Below are positions 8,787 to 16,672 of a DNA stretch of 43,820 bases, in pieces (position 1 is the first letter of the stretch; each line of letters begins with the position of its first letter). Location: contig CACOVB010000004.1 in assembly GCA_902630555.1 (NCBI GenBank), positions 1-43,820 of the forward strand. Reading direction: 5' to 3'. The position numbers and the translations under genes were made by a program. The stretch comes from an uncultured SAR116 cluster alpha proteobacterium (lineage in GTDB: Bacteria; Pseudomonadota; Alphaproteobacteria; Puniceispirillales; Marisalimonadaceae). The notes below the pieces were generated by a model. The model ran no database searches and was not told where the DNA came from. It was given only the letters and a program-made list of their open reading frames with translations.

Positions 8787-9953
8787 ATGAAAATCACCAA
8801 AATCATAGAAAAAACTAAGTTTATAAATTCATCTATGAAAAATGCTTATATTGATTTTTCAAAAATGACTTTAAGTTTAGTAGCTATTTGTTCAGATGTA
8901 AAAAAAAATGGCAGACAATTAATTGGTTATGGTTTTAATTCAAATGGAAGGTATGGCCAAGGTAATTTGATGAGGGAAAGATTTATTCCAAGAATTATGG
9001 AATCTAATCATAATGATTTACTAAATGAAAAAGGAAATAATTTTGATCCACATAAAATTTGGGATGTTATGATGAAAAATGAGAAGCCTGGTGGTCATGG
9101 AGAACGTTCAGTTGCAGTTGGTACAATTGATATGGCTATATGGGATTTAGTTTCCAAAATTGAAGATAAACCACTTTATCAACTTTTATCTGAGCGTTAT
9201 GGTAATAATAAACCAGAAAAAAAAGTATTTGTATATGCAGCTGGGGGTTATTATTGGCCAGATGGAGATCTCAATTCTTTAAAATCAGAGATTAAGAGTT
9301 ACCTTGATAGAGGTTACTCAGTTGTAAAGAAGAAAATTGGTGGGATGTCTCTTTCAGAAGATTGTAAAAGAATTGAGGCAGTTTTAAAAATATTAGGACC
9401 AAACCAAAAGTTAGCCGTGGATGCTAATGGAAAGTTCAACTTAAAAACTGCACTTGAGTATGCCCGTGAATTGTCTAATTACAATTTATTTTGGTATGAA
9501 GAACCAGGAGATCCACTCGACTTTGAATTACATTATAAATTGACAAAAGAATATAAAAATTCTTTAGCGACAGGTGAAAACCTTTTTTCTCATCAAGATG
9601 CAAGAAATCTCATTAGATATTCAGGAATAAGAAAAGATAATGATTATTTGCAATTTGATTGTGCCCTAAGTTATGGCTTAGTAGAATATTTGAAAATATT
9701 GGAAATAATTAAAGAGTATGGATGGTCCTTTGATAGATGTATTCCTCATGGAGGTCATCAAATGTCTCTAGCAATTGCTGCTGGATTAGGTCTTGGTGGT
9801 AATGAAAGCTATCCAGATTTATTTCAACCATACGGGGGATTTCCAGACAATGTTGAAGTGCAAAATGGTTACGTTGAATTACCTGATTTGCCAGGCATTG
9901 GATTTGAAGGTAAAAATGACCTTATAAGACAAATGAAAGAATTAACAAATTGA
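8787..9953 (+). CDS. tarD: D-tartrate dehydratase-like protein (enolase superfamily, mandelate racemase subgroup)
   Basis: Enolase-superfamily enzyme predicted to dehydrate D-tartrate to oxaloacetate. Superfamily residues are visible: KxK in YSVVKKKIGGMS, the metal ligands in LAVDANGKF, FWYEEPGDP and LATGENLFSH, and the catalytic-histidine region CIPHGGHQMS. Length and block order agree with what I recall of the characterised Bradyrhizobium D-tartrate dehydratase (389 residues), including NAYIDF-KMT, GYGFNSNGRYGQG, NEKPGGHGERSVAVGTIDMA and NESYPDLFQPYGGFPD. That comparison is from memory, so the subfamily needs checking. The ORF track starts at a TTG at 8784. The ATG at 8787 is the natural start, giving 388 residues. 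Confidence 0.8.
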   Translation: MKITKIIEKTKFINSSMKNAYIDFSKMTLSLVAICSDVKKNGRQLIGYGFNSNGRYGQGNLMRERFIPRIMESNHNDLLNEKGNNFDPHKIWDVMMKNEKPGGHGERSVAVGTIDMAIWDLVSKIEDKPLYQLLSERYGNNKPEKKVFVYAAGGYYWPDGDLNSLKSEIKSYLDRGYSVVKKKIGGMSLSEDCKRIEAVLKILGPNQKLAVDANGKFNLKTALEYARELSNYNLFWYEEPGDPLDFELHYKLTKEYKNSLATGENLFSHQDARNLIRYSGIRKDNDYLQFDCALSYGLVEYLKILEIIKEYGWSFDRCIPHGGHQMSLAIAAGLGLGGNESYPDLFQPYGGFPDNVEVQNGYVELPDLPGIGFEGKNDLIRQMKELTN

Positions 9954-10009
9954 TTTAATTTTAAATTTTTTAAAAAACTTATGCTAGAAATATTTAATAT
10001 GTTTTTAAA

Positions 10010-11401
10010 TTATTTAGAGGGCTTTATCATTTTTTCAGGTTTAACAATTTTGTCAAAACTATTCTCAGAAATAAAGCTGTATCTGACAGCAGCTTCCTTA
10101 AGCGTTAAACCTTCTTTGTGAGCAAGTTTAGCAACTTTTGTAGCATTATCATAACCAATTTGTGGGACCAAAGCTGTAACTAACATCAAAGATTTTTCCA
10201 TGAGTTGCTTTATATTTTTTTTATTGGGCGTAATGCCTATTAAACAATTAGTTGTGAAACTATTAATGCTGTCTGAAAGTAATTGCATAGATTGAATTAA
10301 ATTATAAAGAATTACTGGCTTATAAGCGTTTAATTCCATATGTCCTTGAGATCCAGAGAAACTGATTGTGGTATGATTACCAATAATTTGTGCACACACC
10401 ATGGTAAGAGCTTCACATTGAGTAGGATTTACTTTGCCTGGCATTATTGACGACCCAGGTTCATTTTCAGGTAAATTTAATTCTCCTAGTCCTGATCTTG
10501 GCCCAGATCCTAATAATCTTATATCATTTGCTATTTTATGAAGCGAAACTGCGACTGTATTTATCATACCTGACATTTCAACCATTGCATCATGAGTTGC
10601 AATAGCCTCAAATTTATTTTCTGCTGTTTTGAAATTAATACCAGTAAATTTAGATACATTAGAAGCAAATAATTTTGAGAAACTTTTTTTTGTATTTAAA
10701 CCTGTCCCTACAGCAGTTCCACCTTGAGCTAAATACTTTAGTCTAATTAGTGCTAATTCTACTCGCTTAATCCCAAACTCAATTTGTTTTTGAAAGCCTG
10801 AGAATTCTTGGCCTAAAGAAAGAGGCGTTGCATCTTGCAAGTGAGTCCTTCCAATTTTAATGATTTTATCCCATAATTTTACTTTTTTGGACATTTCTTT
10901 GTGTAAATATTTTAAAGAAGGAATGACTGATTTTGTAACTGTTTCGACGCAAGCAATATGCATCGCAGTGGGAAAGGTATCATTTGAAGATTGGCTTTTA
11001 TTACAATGGTCATTTGGGTGAACAGGAGATTTTGATCCTAAAATGCCCCCTAAAATTTGAATTGCTCTGTTTGAAATAACCTCATTAGCATTCATATTTG
11101 TTTGTGTTCCTGAACCTGTTTGCCATATAACTAATGGAAAATGTTCATTCAATTTTCCTTCGGCCACTTCTTTTGAAGCTTGCATTATTGCTTTACCAAT
11201 TTTTTTATCAATAATTCCCAGTTCTAAATTTGTTTTTGCTGAACAAAATTTTATTATTCCCAATGCTCTAACCAAAATGTCAGGCATAGTTTCATTTCCA
11301 ATTTTAAAGTTTTTTAAAGATCGCTGAGTTTGTGCTCCCCAAAGCATTTTATCTAAAACTTTTATTGATCCAAAACTATCATTTTCATCTCTAAAGTTCA
11401 T
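10010..11401 (-). CDS. fumC: Fumarate hydratase, class II
   Basis: TCA-cycle enzyme interconverting fumarate and L-malate as a cytosolic homotetramer without an iron-sulfur cluster. The 463 residues match FumC. Visible are the N-terminal [33 protein letters not shown], the active-site [22 protein letters not shown] and the superfamily signature [24 protein letters not shown] and [19 protein letters not shown] separate it from aspartase and argininosuccinate lyase. It follows sspB on the minus strand after 15 nt and converges on the tartrate-dehydratase-like gene. Confidence 0.96.
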   Translation of the reverse strand: MNFRDENDSFGSIKVLDKMLWGAQTQRSLKNFKIGNETMPDILVRALGIIKFCSAKTNLELGIIDKKIGKAIMQASKEVAEGKLNEHFPLVIWQTGSGTQTNMNANEVISNRAIQILGGILGSKSPVHPNDHCNKSQSSNDTFPTAMHIACVETVTKSVIPSLKYLHKEMSKKVKLWDKIIKIGRTHLQDATPLSLGQEFSGFQKQIEFGIKRVELALIRLKYLAQGGTAVGTGLNTKKSFSKLFASNVSKFTGINFKTAENKFEAIATHDAMVEMSGMINTVAVSLHKIANDIRLLGSGPRSGLGELNLPENEPGSSIMPGKVNPTQCEALTMVCAQIIGNHTTISFSGSQGHMELNAYKPVILYNLIQSMQLLSDSINSFTTNCLIGITPNKKNIKQLMEKSLMLVTALVPQIGYDNATKVAKLAHKEGLTLKEAAVRYSFISENSFDKIVKPEKMIKPSK

Positions 11402-11416
11402 CTTATAATCCTATAG

Positions 11417-11905
11417 TTAATCTTCTTTTTTAGATCTAAATGCATCCAATGAGAATATTTCAGCATTAAACTTTTTCTTCTTATCTTCATTGAATTTATT
11501 TGAAGATAATTTTTTTTCTTTTTTTATATTTTCTGCTAGAAAATCTTTTTTAAATTGTAAACTAAAGCCGACTGAGGGATCTGAAAAAGATGTGATAGAA
11601 TTAAATGGAACAGAAATATTTTTTTTCTTTCCACTAAAAGAGAGAACAACTGAAAATTTATGATCATCAATAATGAGATCCCAGAACTGATGTTGCAGAA
11701 TAATCTTAATTTCGTTATCTTCTCCAGCCTTTAATTCAGACGGCACTTTTACTCCATTATATGTCGAATCAAATGAAATATAAAAATGATGATCACCAGG
11801 AAGTCCTTCCTCATTGACTAATTCTAATGATTTCTTGACAACTAATCTTAGTGTTTCCTCAACTATTTGATCATAATCAATGTTTTTTTTATCAATCTCA
11901 TCCAT
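11417..11905 (-). CDS. sspB: SspB-like ClpXP adaptor (alphaproteobacterial type)
   Basis: SspB tethers ssrA-tagged proteins to the ClpXP protease. This 162-residue protein shows the alphaproteobacterial SspB pattern: N-terminal IDYDQIVEETLRLVVKKSLELV, GLPGDHHFYISFDS, GVKVPSELKA, EIKIILQHQFWDLIID and VPFNSITSFSDPSVGFSLQF. A low-complexity lysine-rich tail (KKEKKLSSNKFNEDKKKKF) leads to a short C-terminal segment (EIFSLDAFRSKKED) that probably forms the ClpX-docking end. It lies immediately downstream of ssrA on the same strand, separated by the ssrA terminator, so adaptor and tag RNA are neighbours. fumC follows after 15 nt. Confidence 0.87.
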   Translation of the reverse strand: MDEIDKKNIDYDQIVEETLRLVVKKSLELVNEEGLPGDHHFYISFDSTYNGVKVPSELKAGEDNEIKIILQHQFWDLIIDDHKFSVVLSFSGKKKNISVPFNSITSFSDPSVGFSLQFKKDFLAENIKKEKKLSSNKFNEDKKKKFNAEIFSLDAFRSKKED

Positions 11906-11972
11906 TTCAAACTCAAAAAAAAGATTATGTTTTTATTATATTTTATGAGAAACAATTTTTACAGATAAATTT

Positions 11973-12001
11973 AAAAAAAAAGGCAAGACCTAAGTCTTGC
12001 C
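11973..12001 (-). terminator. Rho-independent terminator of ssrA
   Basis: Read on the minus strand, GGCAAGAC, loop TTAG, GTCTTGCC form a perfect 8-bp stem followed at once by a run of nine T. It lies at the end of the coding half of the tmRNA gene and before sspB, so it should end the ssrA transcript. Confidence 0.87.
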
Positions 12002-12255
12002 CTTGAGTTTCTGTTGCCAGGCAGTTCAACCCCGCCGATCCTTGCTAGAGGATAGGACTTTAATTTCGGTTACTTTAGCTGCTAAGCAGCTGCTGCAACC
12101 GGAGCGTAGTTGTCGTTTGCAACTATTAAATAGCCCGATATCGGTGGTACAATGCCGAGTAAAAGTTTTATTTTTATCACACACGTCGATCCTATTTCAC
12201 CCCCGTAATTATTTTGGTGGAGGTGCCGGGTACTGCCCCCGGGTCCGCAGAGCTT
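12002..12255 (-). ncRNA. ssrA: tmRNA, circularly permuted two-piece alphaproteobacterial form
   Basis: tmRNA rescues stalled ribosomes and adds a degradation tag. On the minus strand the acceptor piece comes first: CTCTGCGGA, a T-arm-like CCGGG/CCCGG stem, then CACCTCC, discriminator A and an encoded CCA (12215-12217). A 10-nt spacer AAATAATTAC follows, then the coding piece begins with GGGGGTG (12204-12198), which pairs with CACCTCC to make the acceptor stem. The tag frame occupies 12082-12120 and encodes ANDNYAPVAAAA plus TAG, after the resume context AATAGTT. G/C-rich pseudoknot-like segments and the terminator follow. This order, with the 3' half before the 5' half, is the permuted architecture known in alphaproteobacteria. 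The 5' end near 12255 is approximate. The plus-strand ORF 11997-12281 is a shadow of this RNA. Confidence 0.95.
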
Positions 12256-12377
12256 ATTTTATAAAATGTTTATTACTATAGTCATTTAAGACTTAATAAA
12301 TATATATTAATTTCAAAAATTATTAAAGAGCAATGACAATTAAAATACTTTTTGTTATTAATGTTTAGAGGTTAAAA

Positions 12378-13169
12378 ATGATACAATACTTAGATTTACT
12401 AAAAAATGTTTTTGATAATGGTATAATAAAAAAAGATAGAACTGGTGTTGGAACAAAATCACTTTTCGGGTGGCAAATGAGATTTGATTTAAGTAAAGGT
12501 TTCCCTCTTTTAACTACAAAAAAACTTCATATTAAGTCAATTGTTCATGAACTTTTATGGTTTGTTAAAGGAGATACAAATATAAAATATTTGAATGATA
12601 ATAATGTACATATTTGGGACGAATGGGCAGATGATAATGGTAATTTAGGTCCAGTTTATGGAAAGCAATGGCGTTCATGGGAGAATAATGGAGTTGAAAT
12701 TGACCAGTTAAAAAATGCAATTGAATTAATTAAAAATGACCCAAGTTCAAGAAGAATTATTGTTTCGTCGTGGAATCCGGCAGATGTTTCAAAAATGGCT
12801 TTACCTCCTTGTCATTGCTTGTTTCAATTTCATGTTATTGACAATAAACTTTCTTGCCAACTTTACCAAAGAAGTGCAGATATTTTTTTAGGAGTTCCAT
12901 TCAATATAGCTTCATATGCTCTTCTCACTCATATGATAGCTGATTTAACAAATTTAAATGTTGGATTTTTTGTACATACGCTTGGTGATGCACATCTATA
13001 TCTAAATCACCAAGATCAAGCTAAAGAGCAATTAACTAGAAAACCTAAAGATTTACCTAAACTTGTTATTAACAAAAAAAGAAAAAATATTGATGAGTTT
13101 CAATTTGATGATTTTATATTTCAAAATTATTCACCAGATGCAAACATCAAAGCTCCAATAGCAGTTTAA
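12378..13169 (+). CDS. thyA: Thymidylate synthase
   Basis: Makes dTMP from dUMP using methylene-THF, leaving dihydrofolate for the next gene product. The 263 residues match bacterial ThyA. Visible are [57 protein letters not shown], the nucleophile region [13 protein letters not shown] (near residue 145), [18 protein letters not shown] and [12 protein letters not shown]. The start is preceded by AGAGG. folA begins 4 nt after the stop, forming the classic thyA-folA pair. Confidence 0.97.
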   Translation: MIQYLDLLKNVFDNGIIKKDRTGVGTKSLFGWQMRFDLSKGFPLLTTKKLHIKSIVHELLWFVKGDTNIKYLNDNNVHIWDEWADDNGNLGPVYGKQWRSWENNGVEIDQLKNAIELIKNDPSSRRIIVSSWNPADVSKMALPPCHCLFQFHVIDNKLSCQLYQRSADIFLGVPFNIASYALLTHMIADLTNLNVGFFVHTLGDAHLYLNHQDQAKEQLTRKPKDLPKLVINKKRKNIDEFQFDDFIFQNYSPDANIKAPIAV

Positions 13170-13173
13170 TTGC

Positions 13174-13725
13174 GTGAAAACGATTAAAAAAAATAGATTT
13201 CGTATAGTTACAATTGTTGCTGTTTCTAAGGATTTTATAATTGGTGACGGTAATCAAATGTTATGGCATCTACCAAATGATTTAAAAAGATTAAAATCTA
13301 TAACTTTTGGTAACCCATTAATAATGGGGAGAAAAACTTTTGATAGTATTGGCAAACCTTTAGTAGGTAGAGCAAATATTATTTTAACAAATAAAAGAAA
13401 TTTTAAAGATGACATTGAATTAGAAAAATATTTTGTACAAAATTTTGAAGACGCAGTAATAAAAGCCAATGATTGGATTAATAAAAAATTTAAAAAAAAT
13501 GAACAGAGTTCAAAAAAAATTTTTATTTTTGGAGGAGGTGAAATATATAAATTAGCTCTAAGTTTTTGTAGTCAAATTGAACTTACTCTAGTCGATATTA
13601 ATTTAAAAAAAGGAGTTTCCTTTCCTTGTATCGATGAGAAAAACTGGGAAAAAAAATTGATTCAGAAAGTTGAAGGAAATGGAAGTTATCCACCTCATTC
13701 TTTTTGGGTTTATAATAGAAAATAA
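13174..13725 (+). CDS. folA: Dihydrofolate reductase
   Basis: Reduces the dihydrofolate made by ThyA back to THF with NADPH. The 183 residues show VAVSKDFIIGDGNQMLWHLPNDLKRLK, then GNPLIMGRKTFDSIGKPLVGRANIILT, and the C-terminal KIFIFGGGEIYKLAL. The acidic catalytic residue falls in the LPNDLK segment. The start is a GTG at 13174, four bases after thyA ends. No suitable ATG exists before the conserved core, so GTG is the likely true start. It converges on mrp with one base between the stops. Confidence 0.94.
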   Translation: MKTIKKNRFRIVTIVAVSKDFIIGDGNQMLWHLPNDLKRLKSITFGNPLIMGRKTFDSIGKPLVGRANIILTNKRNFKDDIELEKYFVQNFEDAVIKANDWINKKFKKNEQSSKKIFIFGGGEIYKLALSFCSQIELTLVDINLKKGVSFPCIDEKNWEKKLIQKVEGNGSYPPHSFWVYNRK

Positions 13726-13726
13726 A

Positions 13727-14518
13727 TTAAGTTTTAATTTTTTTTAGAATTTTTTGGCTTATGTCAAAAAAAGATTTGAAAATCACATCATCTTTTTTTT
13801 GTTTTATAATTGGGTGTTGAATATCATATTTTTTAACTAAATCTTCACTAAGTGGTAATTCCCCAAGTACTTCTAAGTCAAGGTTATTAGCCAGTTTAAA
13901 GCCTGATTTTTTCCCAAAAATATAATGTTTTTTTTTACATTCACTACAAATATAGTAACTCATATTTTCAATTAAACCTAGAATTGGTAGATTAACTTTT
14001 TTAAACATATTTATACCTCTTTTAACGTCTAATAAAGATAATTCTTGAGGTGTAGTTATTATTAATGCACCACTAACATCAATTTTTTGAGAAATTGTTA
14101 ATTGTACATCTCCGGTTCCTGGAGGAGTATCAATTATTAAAATATCTAACTCTCCCCAGGCTACATCTTTGAGTAATTGTGTGATTGCTTTAATGACCAT
14201 AGGCCCTCTCCATATATTAGCCGTTTCTTCTGGGATTAAATAGCCAATTGACATTGTTTTAAGACCATTAACTTCAATTGGTAAAAATTTTTTATTTTCA
14301 ATTTTGGGTTCTTTTTTTGTATCTAGTAATTTAGGTAAACTAGGACCATATATATCAGCATCTAATATACCTACTTTGAGTTTCAAATGGTGAAAAGTTA
14401 ATGCTAGGTTGAGAGCAAATGTTGATTTTCCAACACCACCTTTGCCACTTGCTACAAGCATTACGTGTTTAGCAAATTTTGGTATTTTTAAAAATTTATT
14501 AATATTAATATTTTCCAT
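13727..14518 (-). CDS. mrp: Mrp/ApbC-type Fe-S cluster carrier ATPase
   Basis: P-loop ATPase of the Mrp/NBP35 family that carries and delivers iron-sulfur clusters. The deviant Walker A LVASGKGGVGKSTFALNLA is near residue 25, followed by GILDADIYGPSLP, MSIGYLIPEE with WRGPMV, LIIDTPPGTGDVQLTI and IENMSYYICSECKKKHYIFG, whose CxxC binds the cluster. At 263 residues it is the short form: the N-terminal MIP18-like domain found in many Mrp proteins is absent. It sits between folA and the divergent hflK. Confidence 0.9.
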   Translation of the reverse strand: MENININKFLKIPKFAKHVMLVASGKGGVGKSTFALNLALTFHHLKLKVGILDADIYGPSLPKLLDTKKEPKIENKKFLPIEVNGLKTMSIGYLIPEETANIWRGPMVIKAITQLLKDVAWGELDILIIDTPPGTGDVQLTISQKIDVSGALIITTPQELSLLDVKRGINMFKKVNLPILGLIENMSYYICSECKKKHYIFGKKSGFKLANNLDLEVLGELPLSEDLVKKYDIQHPIIKQKKDDVIFKSFFDISQKILKKIKT

Positions 14519-14649
14519 AATGTCATCATATAGATAATTTTATTAAAAATTAAAATTATAAATTTAATTTTTAAAAAAATAAAAGATTAAGCTTGAAATT
14601 TTTTTATTGAAACAAATATCTAAGACATATAGATATTTCGGGTGTTAAA

Positions 14650-15732
14650 ATGATCAACAATAATTCTGGCCCTTGGGGCAATAATGATAATAATCAAAAT
14701 CCTTGGGGAAGAAGACCAAATAACCAAACACCACCAGACGTTGATGAAATCATCAAAAATAGTAAAGATAAATTTAAAAAATTCATGCCAACAAATTTTG
14801 GAGGTGGAAAGGGTTTTTCAATTGTTTTTTTAATATTAATTGGTCTATGGTTGGCAACTGGTATTTATAGAGTAAACCCACAAGAACAAGGGGTTGTATT
14901 GAGATTTGGTGAATGGGTAAGAACTACAGAGCCAGGACTACATTATCATTTACCTTCTCCAATAGAAAAAGTAATTACACCAGATGTAACAAGAGAAAAT
15001 AAAATAGAAATAGGATATAGAGCTTTTGGCGGGGGAAACTCAAATAGAAGAGATGTTCCAGATGAATCAAAAATGATAACTGGAGATGAAAATAACATCG
15101 ACATTGATTTTGTAGTTTTCTGGAAAATATCTGACGCAGGCAAATACTTGTTTAATCTTCAAGATCCTCCTGAAACAGTTAAAGTTGCGGCTCAATCCAT
15201 AATGAGAGATATTATTGGTCAAACTAAAATCCAAACCGCATTGACCGAAGGTAGGCAAAATATACAATTAAAAGCTAAATCTTTATTACAAGACCTTCTA
15301 AATTCATATGAGGCAGGTGTTGAAGTTAGAGATGTTCAACTGCTTTCGGTTGACCCACCACAAGAAGTTATTGACGCTTTTAATGACGTACAAAGAGCTA
15401 GACAAGATCGAGATACTTTAATAAACGAAGCCCAAGCTTTTAGGAATGATATTGTCCCTAGAGCAAGAGGTGAAGCTGCTCAAATGATAAATCAAGCACA
15501 AGCATATGAAAGTGAAGTTGTTAATAGAGCAAAAGGTGACACTGATAGATTTTTGTCAATTTATGATAGTTATAAGGTTGACCCAGACGTAACAAGATCT
15601 AGGATTTACCTGGAAACCATGGAGAAAGTTTTATCAAATGTTAATAAGGTCATAATGGATAAATCGTCAAGTTCATCTGGGATTGTACCTTATTTGCCAA
15701 TAGACAAGTTTCAAGGAAAAGGATCTAAGTAA
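14650..15732 (+). CDS. hflK: HflK, FtsH protease modulator subunit
   Basis: Inner-membrane SPFH/prohibitin-family protein which with HflC encloses and modulates the FtsH protease. The N-terminal tail is rich in Gly, Asn and Pro (NNNSGPWGNNDNNQNPWG). One membrane segment follows at about residues 57-70 (FSIVFLILIGLWLATGIY), then YRVNPQEQGVVLRFGEWVRTTEPGLHYHLPSPIE and the band-7 domain, with a long helical RARGEAAQMINQAQAY region. Length 360 is normal. Its stop codon overlaps the start codon of hflC by one base, implying coupled synthesis of the two partners. Confidence 0.95.
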   Translation: MINNNSGPWGNNDNNQNPWGRRPNNQTPPDVDEIIKNSKDKFKKFMPTNFGGGKGFSIVFLILIGLWLATGIYRVNPQEQGVVLRFGEWVRTTEPGLHYHLPSPIEKVITPDVTRENKIEIGYRAFGGGNSNRRDVPDESKMITGDENNIDIDFVVFWKISDAGKYLFNLQDPPETVKVAAQSIMRDIIGQTKIQTALTEGRQNIQLKAKSLLQDLLNSYEAGVEVRDVQLLSVDPPQEVIDAFNDVQRARQDRDTLINEAQAFRNDIVPRARGEAAQMINQAQAYESEVVNRAKGDTDRFLSIYDSYKVDPDVTRSRIYLETMEKVLSNVNKVIMDKSSSSSGIVPYLPIDKFQGKGSK

Positions 15733-16601
15733 TGAGTAACACTAAAATATTAACATATACTTTTGGAGTAATAACACTTTTTTTTATTTATAGTTCTTTC
15801 TTTACAGTTGATCAAACTAAACAAGCCATAGTTCTTCAATTTGGAGAACCAAAGAGAGTTGTAAATAAACCAGGTTTAAATTTTAAGATACCATTTATTC
15901 AAGATGTAACATACTTTGAGAAAAGAGTGTTATCTCTTGTTTCAAGTGATTCTGAAGAAGTGATCTTATCTGATCAAAAAAGATTAGAGGTTGATACATA
16001 CTCAAGGTTCAAAATTATTGATCCACTACTATTTTATCAAACAGTCAGAAATGAATCTGGTGCAAGACAAAGATTAGAATCAATTATCGATTCATCAGTA
16101 AGACGTGTTTTAGGTAAGTTAGAATTAGTATCTATATTATCAGATGCTAGACAAAATATTGTCGATGACATTGGAAACGAAGTTAATCAAATAGTTAAAA
16201 GACTTGGCATGGAAATTATTGATGTAAGAATCAGGAGAGCTGATTATCCTGAAGCCACAAGTCAAAATATTTTTAATAGGATGAGATCAGAAAGAGAACA
16301 AGAAGCTAAAGAATTTAGAGCTCAAGGTGCTGAAGAGGCTCAGAAAATTAGATCAGATGCAGAAAAACAAAAAACTATTTTATTAGCTGAAGCTAAACGA
16401 AAGTCCGAATCTATAAGAGGTAATGGTGATGGGCAAGCAATAAAAATATATGCGGATGCTTTCGGAAAAGATGCAAAATTTTTTAAGTTTTATAGATCAA
16501 TGTTAGCTTACGAAAAAACTTTTGTTGATAAAGATACAACAATGATTTTATCACCTGAGAGTGAGTTTTTTGATTTCTTTTCAGATAAAAAAGGGAATTA
16601 A
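15732..16601 (+). CDS. hflC: HflC, FtsH protease modulator subunit
   Basis: Partner of HflK in the inner-membrane HflKC complex. It has an N-terminal membrane anchor (ILTYTFGVITLFFIYSSFF), then the SPFH start TVDQTKQAIVLQFGEPKRVVNKPGLNFKIPF, LSSDQK-type band-7 motifs and RRADYPEATSQNIFNRMRSEREQEAKEFRAQGAEEAQKIR. The 289 residues fit the family. It overlaps hflK by one base and is followed 71 nt later by a DegP-type protease gene, the standard alphaproteobacterial order hflK-hflC-degP. Confidence 0.95.
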   Translation: MSNTKILTYTFGVITLFFIYSSFFTVDQTKQAIVLQFGEPKRVVNKPGLNFKIPFIQDVTYFEKRVLSLVSSDSEEVILSDQKRLEVDTYSRFKIIDPLLFYQTVRNESGARQRLESIIDSSVRRVLGKLELVSILSDARQNIVDDIGNEVNQIVKRLGMEIIDVRIRRADYPEATSQNIFNRMRSEREQEAKEFRAQGAEEAQKIRSDAEKQKTILLAEAKRKSESIRGNGDGQAIKIYADAFGKDAKFFKFYRSMLAYEKTFVDKDTTMILSPESEFFDFFSDKKGN

Positions 16602-16672
16602 ATTTCTTTTTTTAAACATATTTATGACATTTTTTACATGCCAAAATAAATTTCTATTTAATTGAGGGATAT

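Noticed and set aside
9954-10009. Bidirectional terminator between the tartrate dehydratase-like gene and fumC
   Set aside because: Only A/T-only self-complementary tracts such as TTTTTTAAAAAA are present. These occur throughout this DNA and lack a stable stem.
11997-12281. 94-residue plus-strand ORF across the ssrA region
   Set aside because: It is antisense to the tmRNA. Its cysteine- and arginine-rich sequence reflects the complement of the structured RNA, and the tag, acceptor stem and terminator are all clear on the minus strand.
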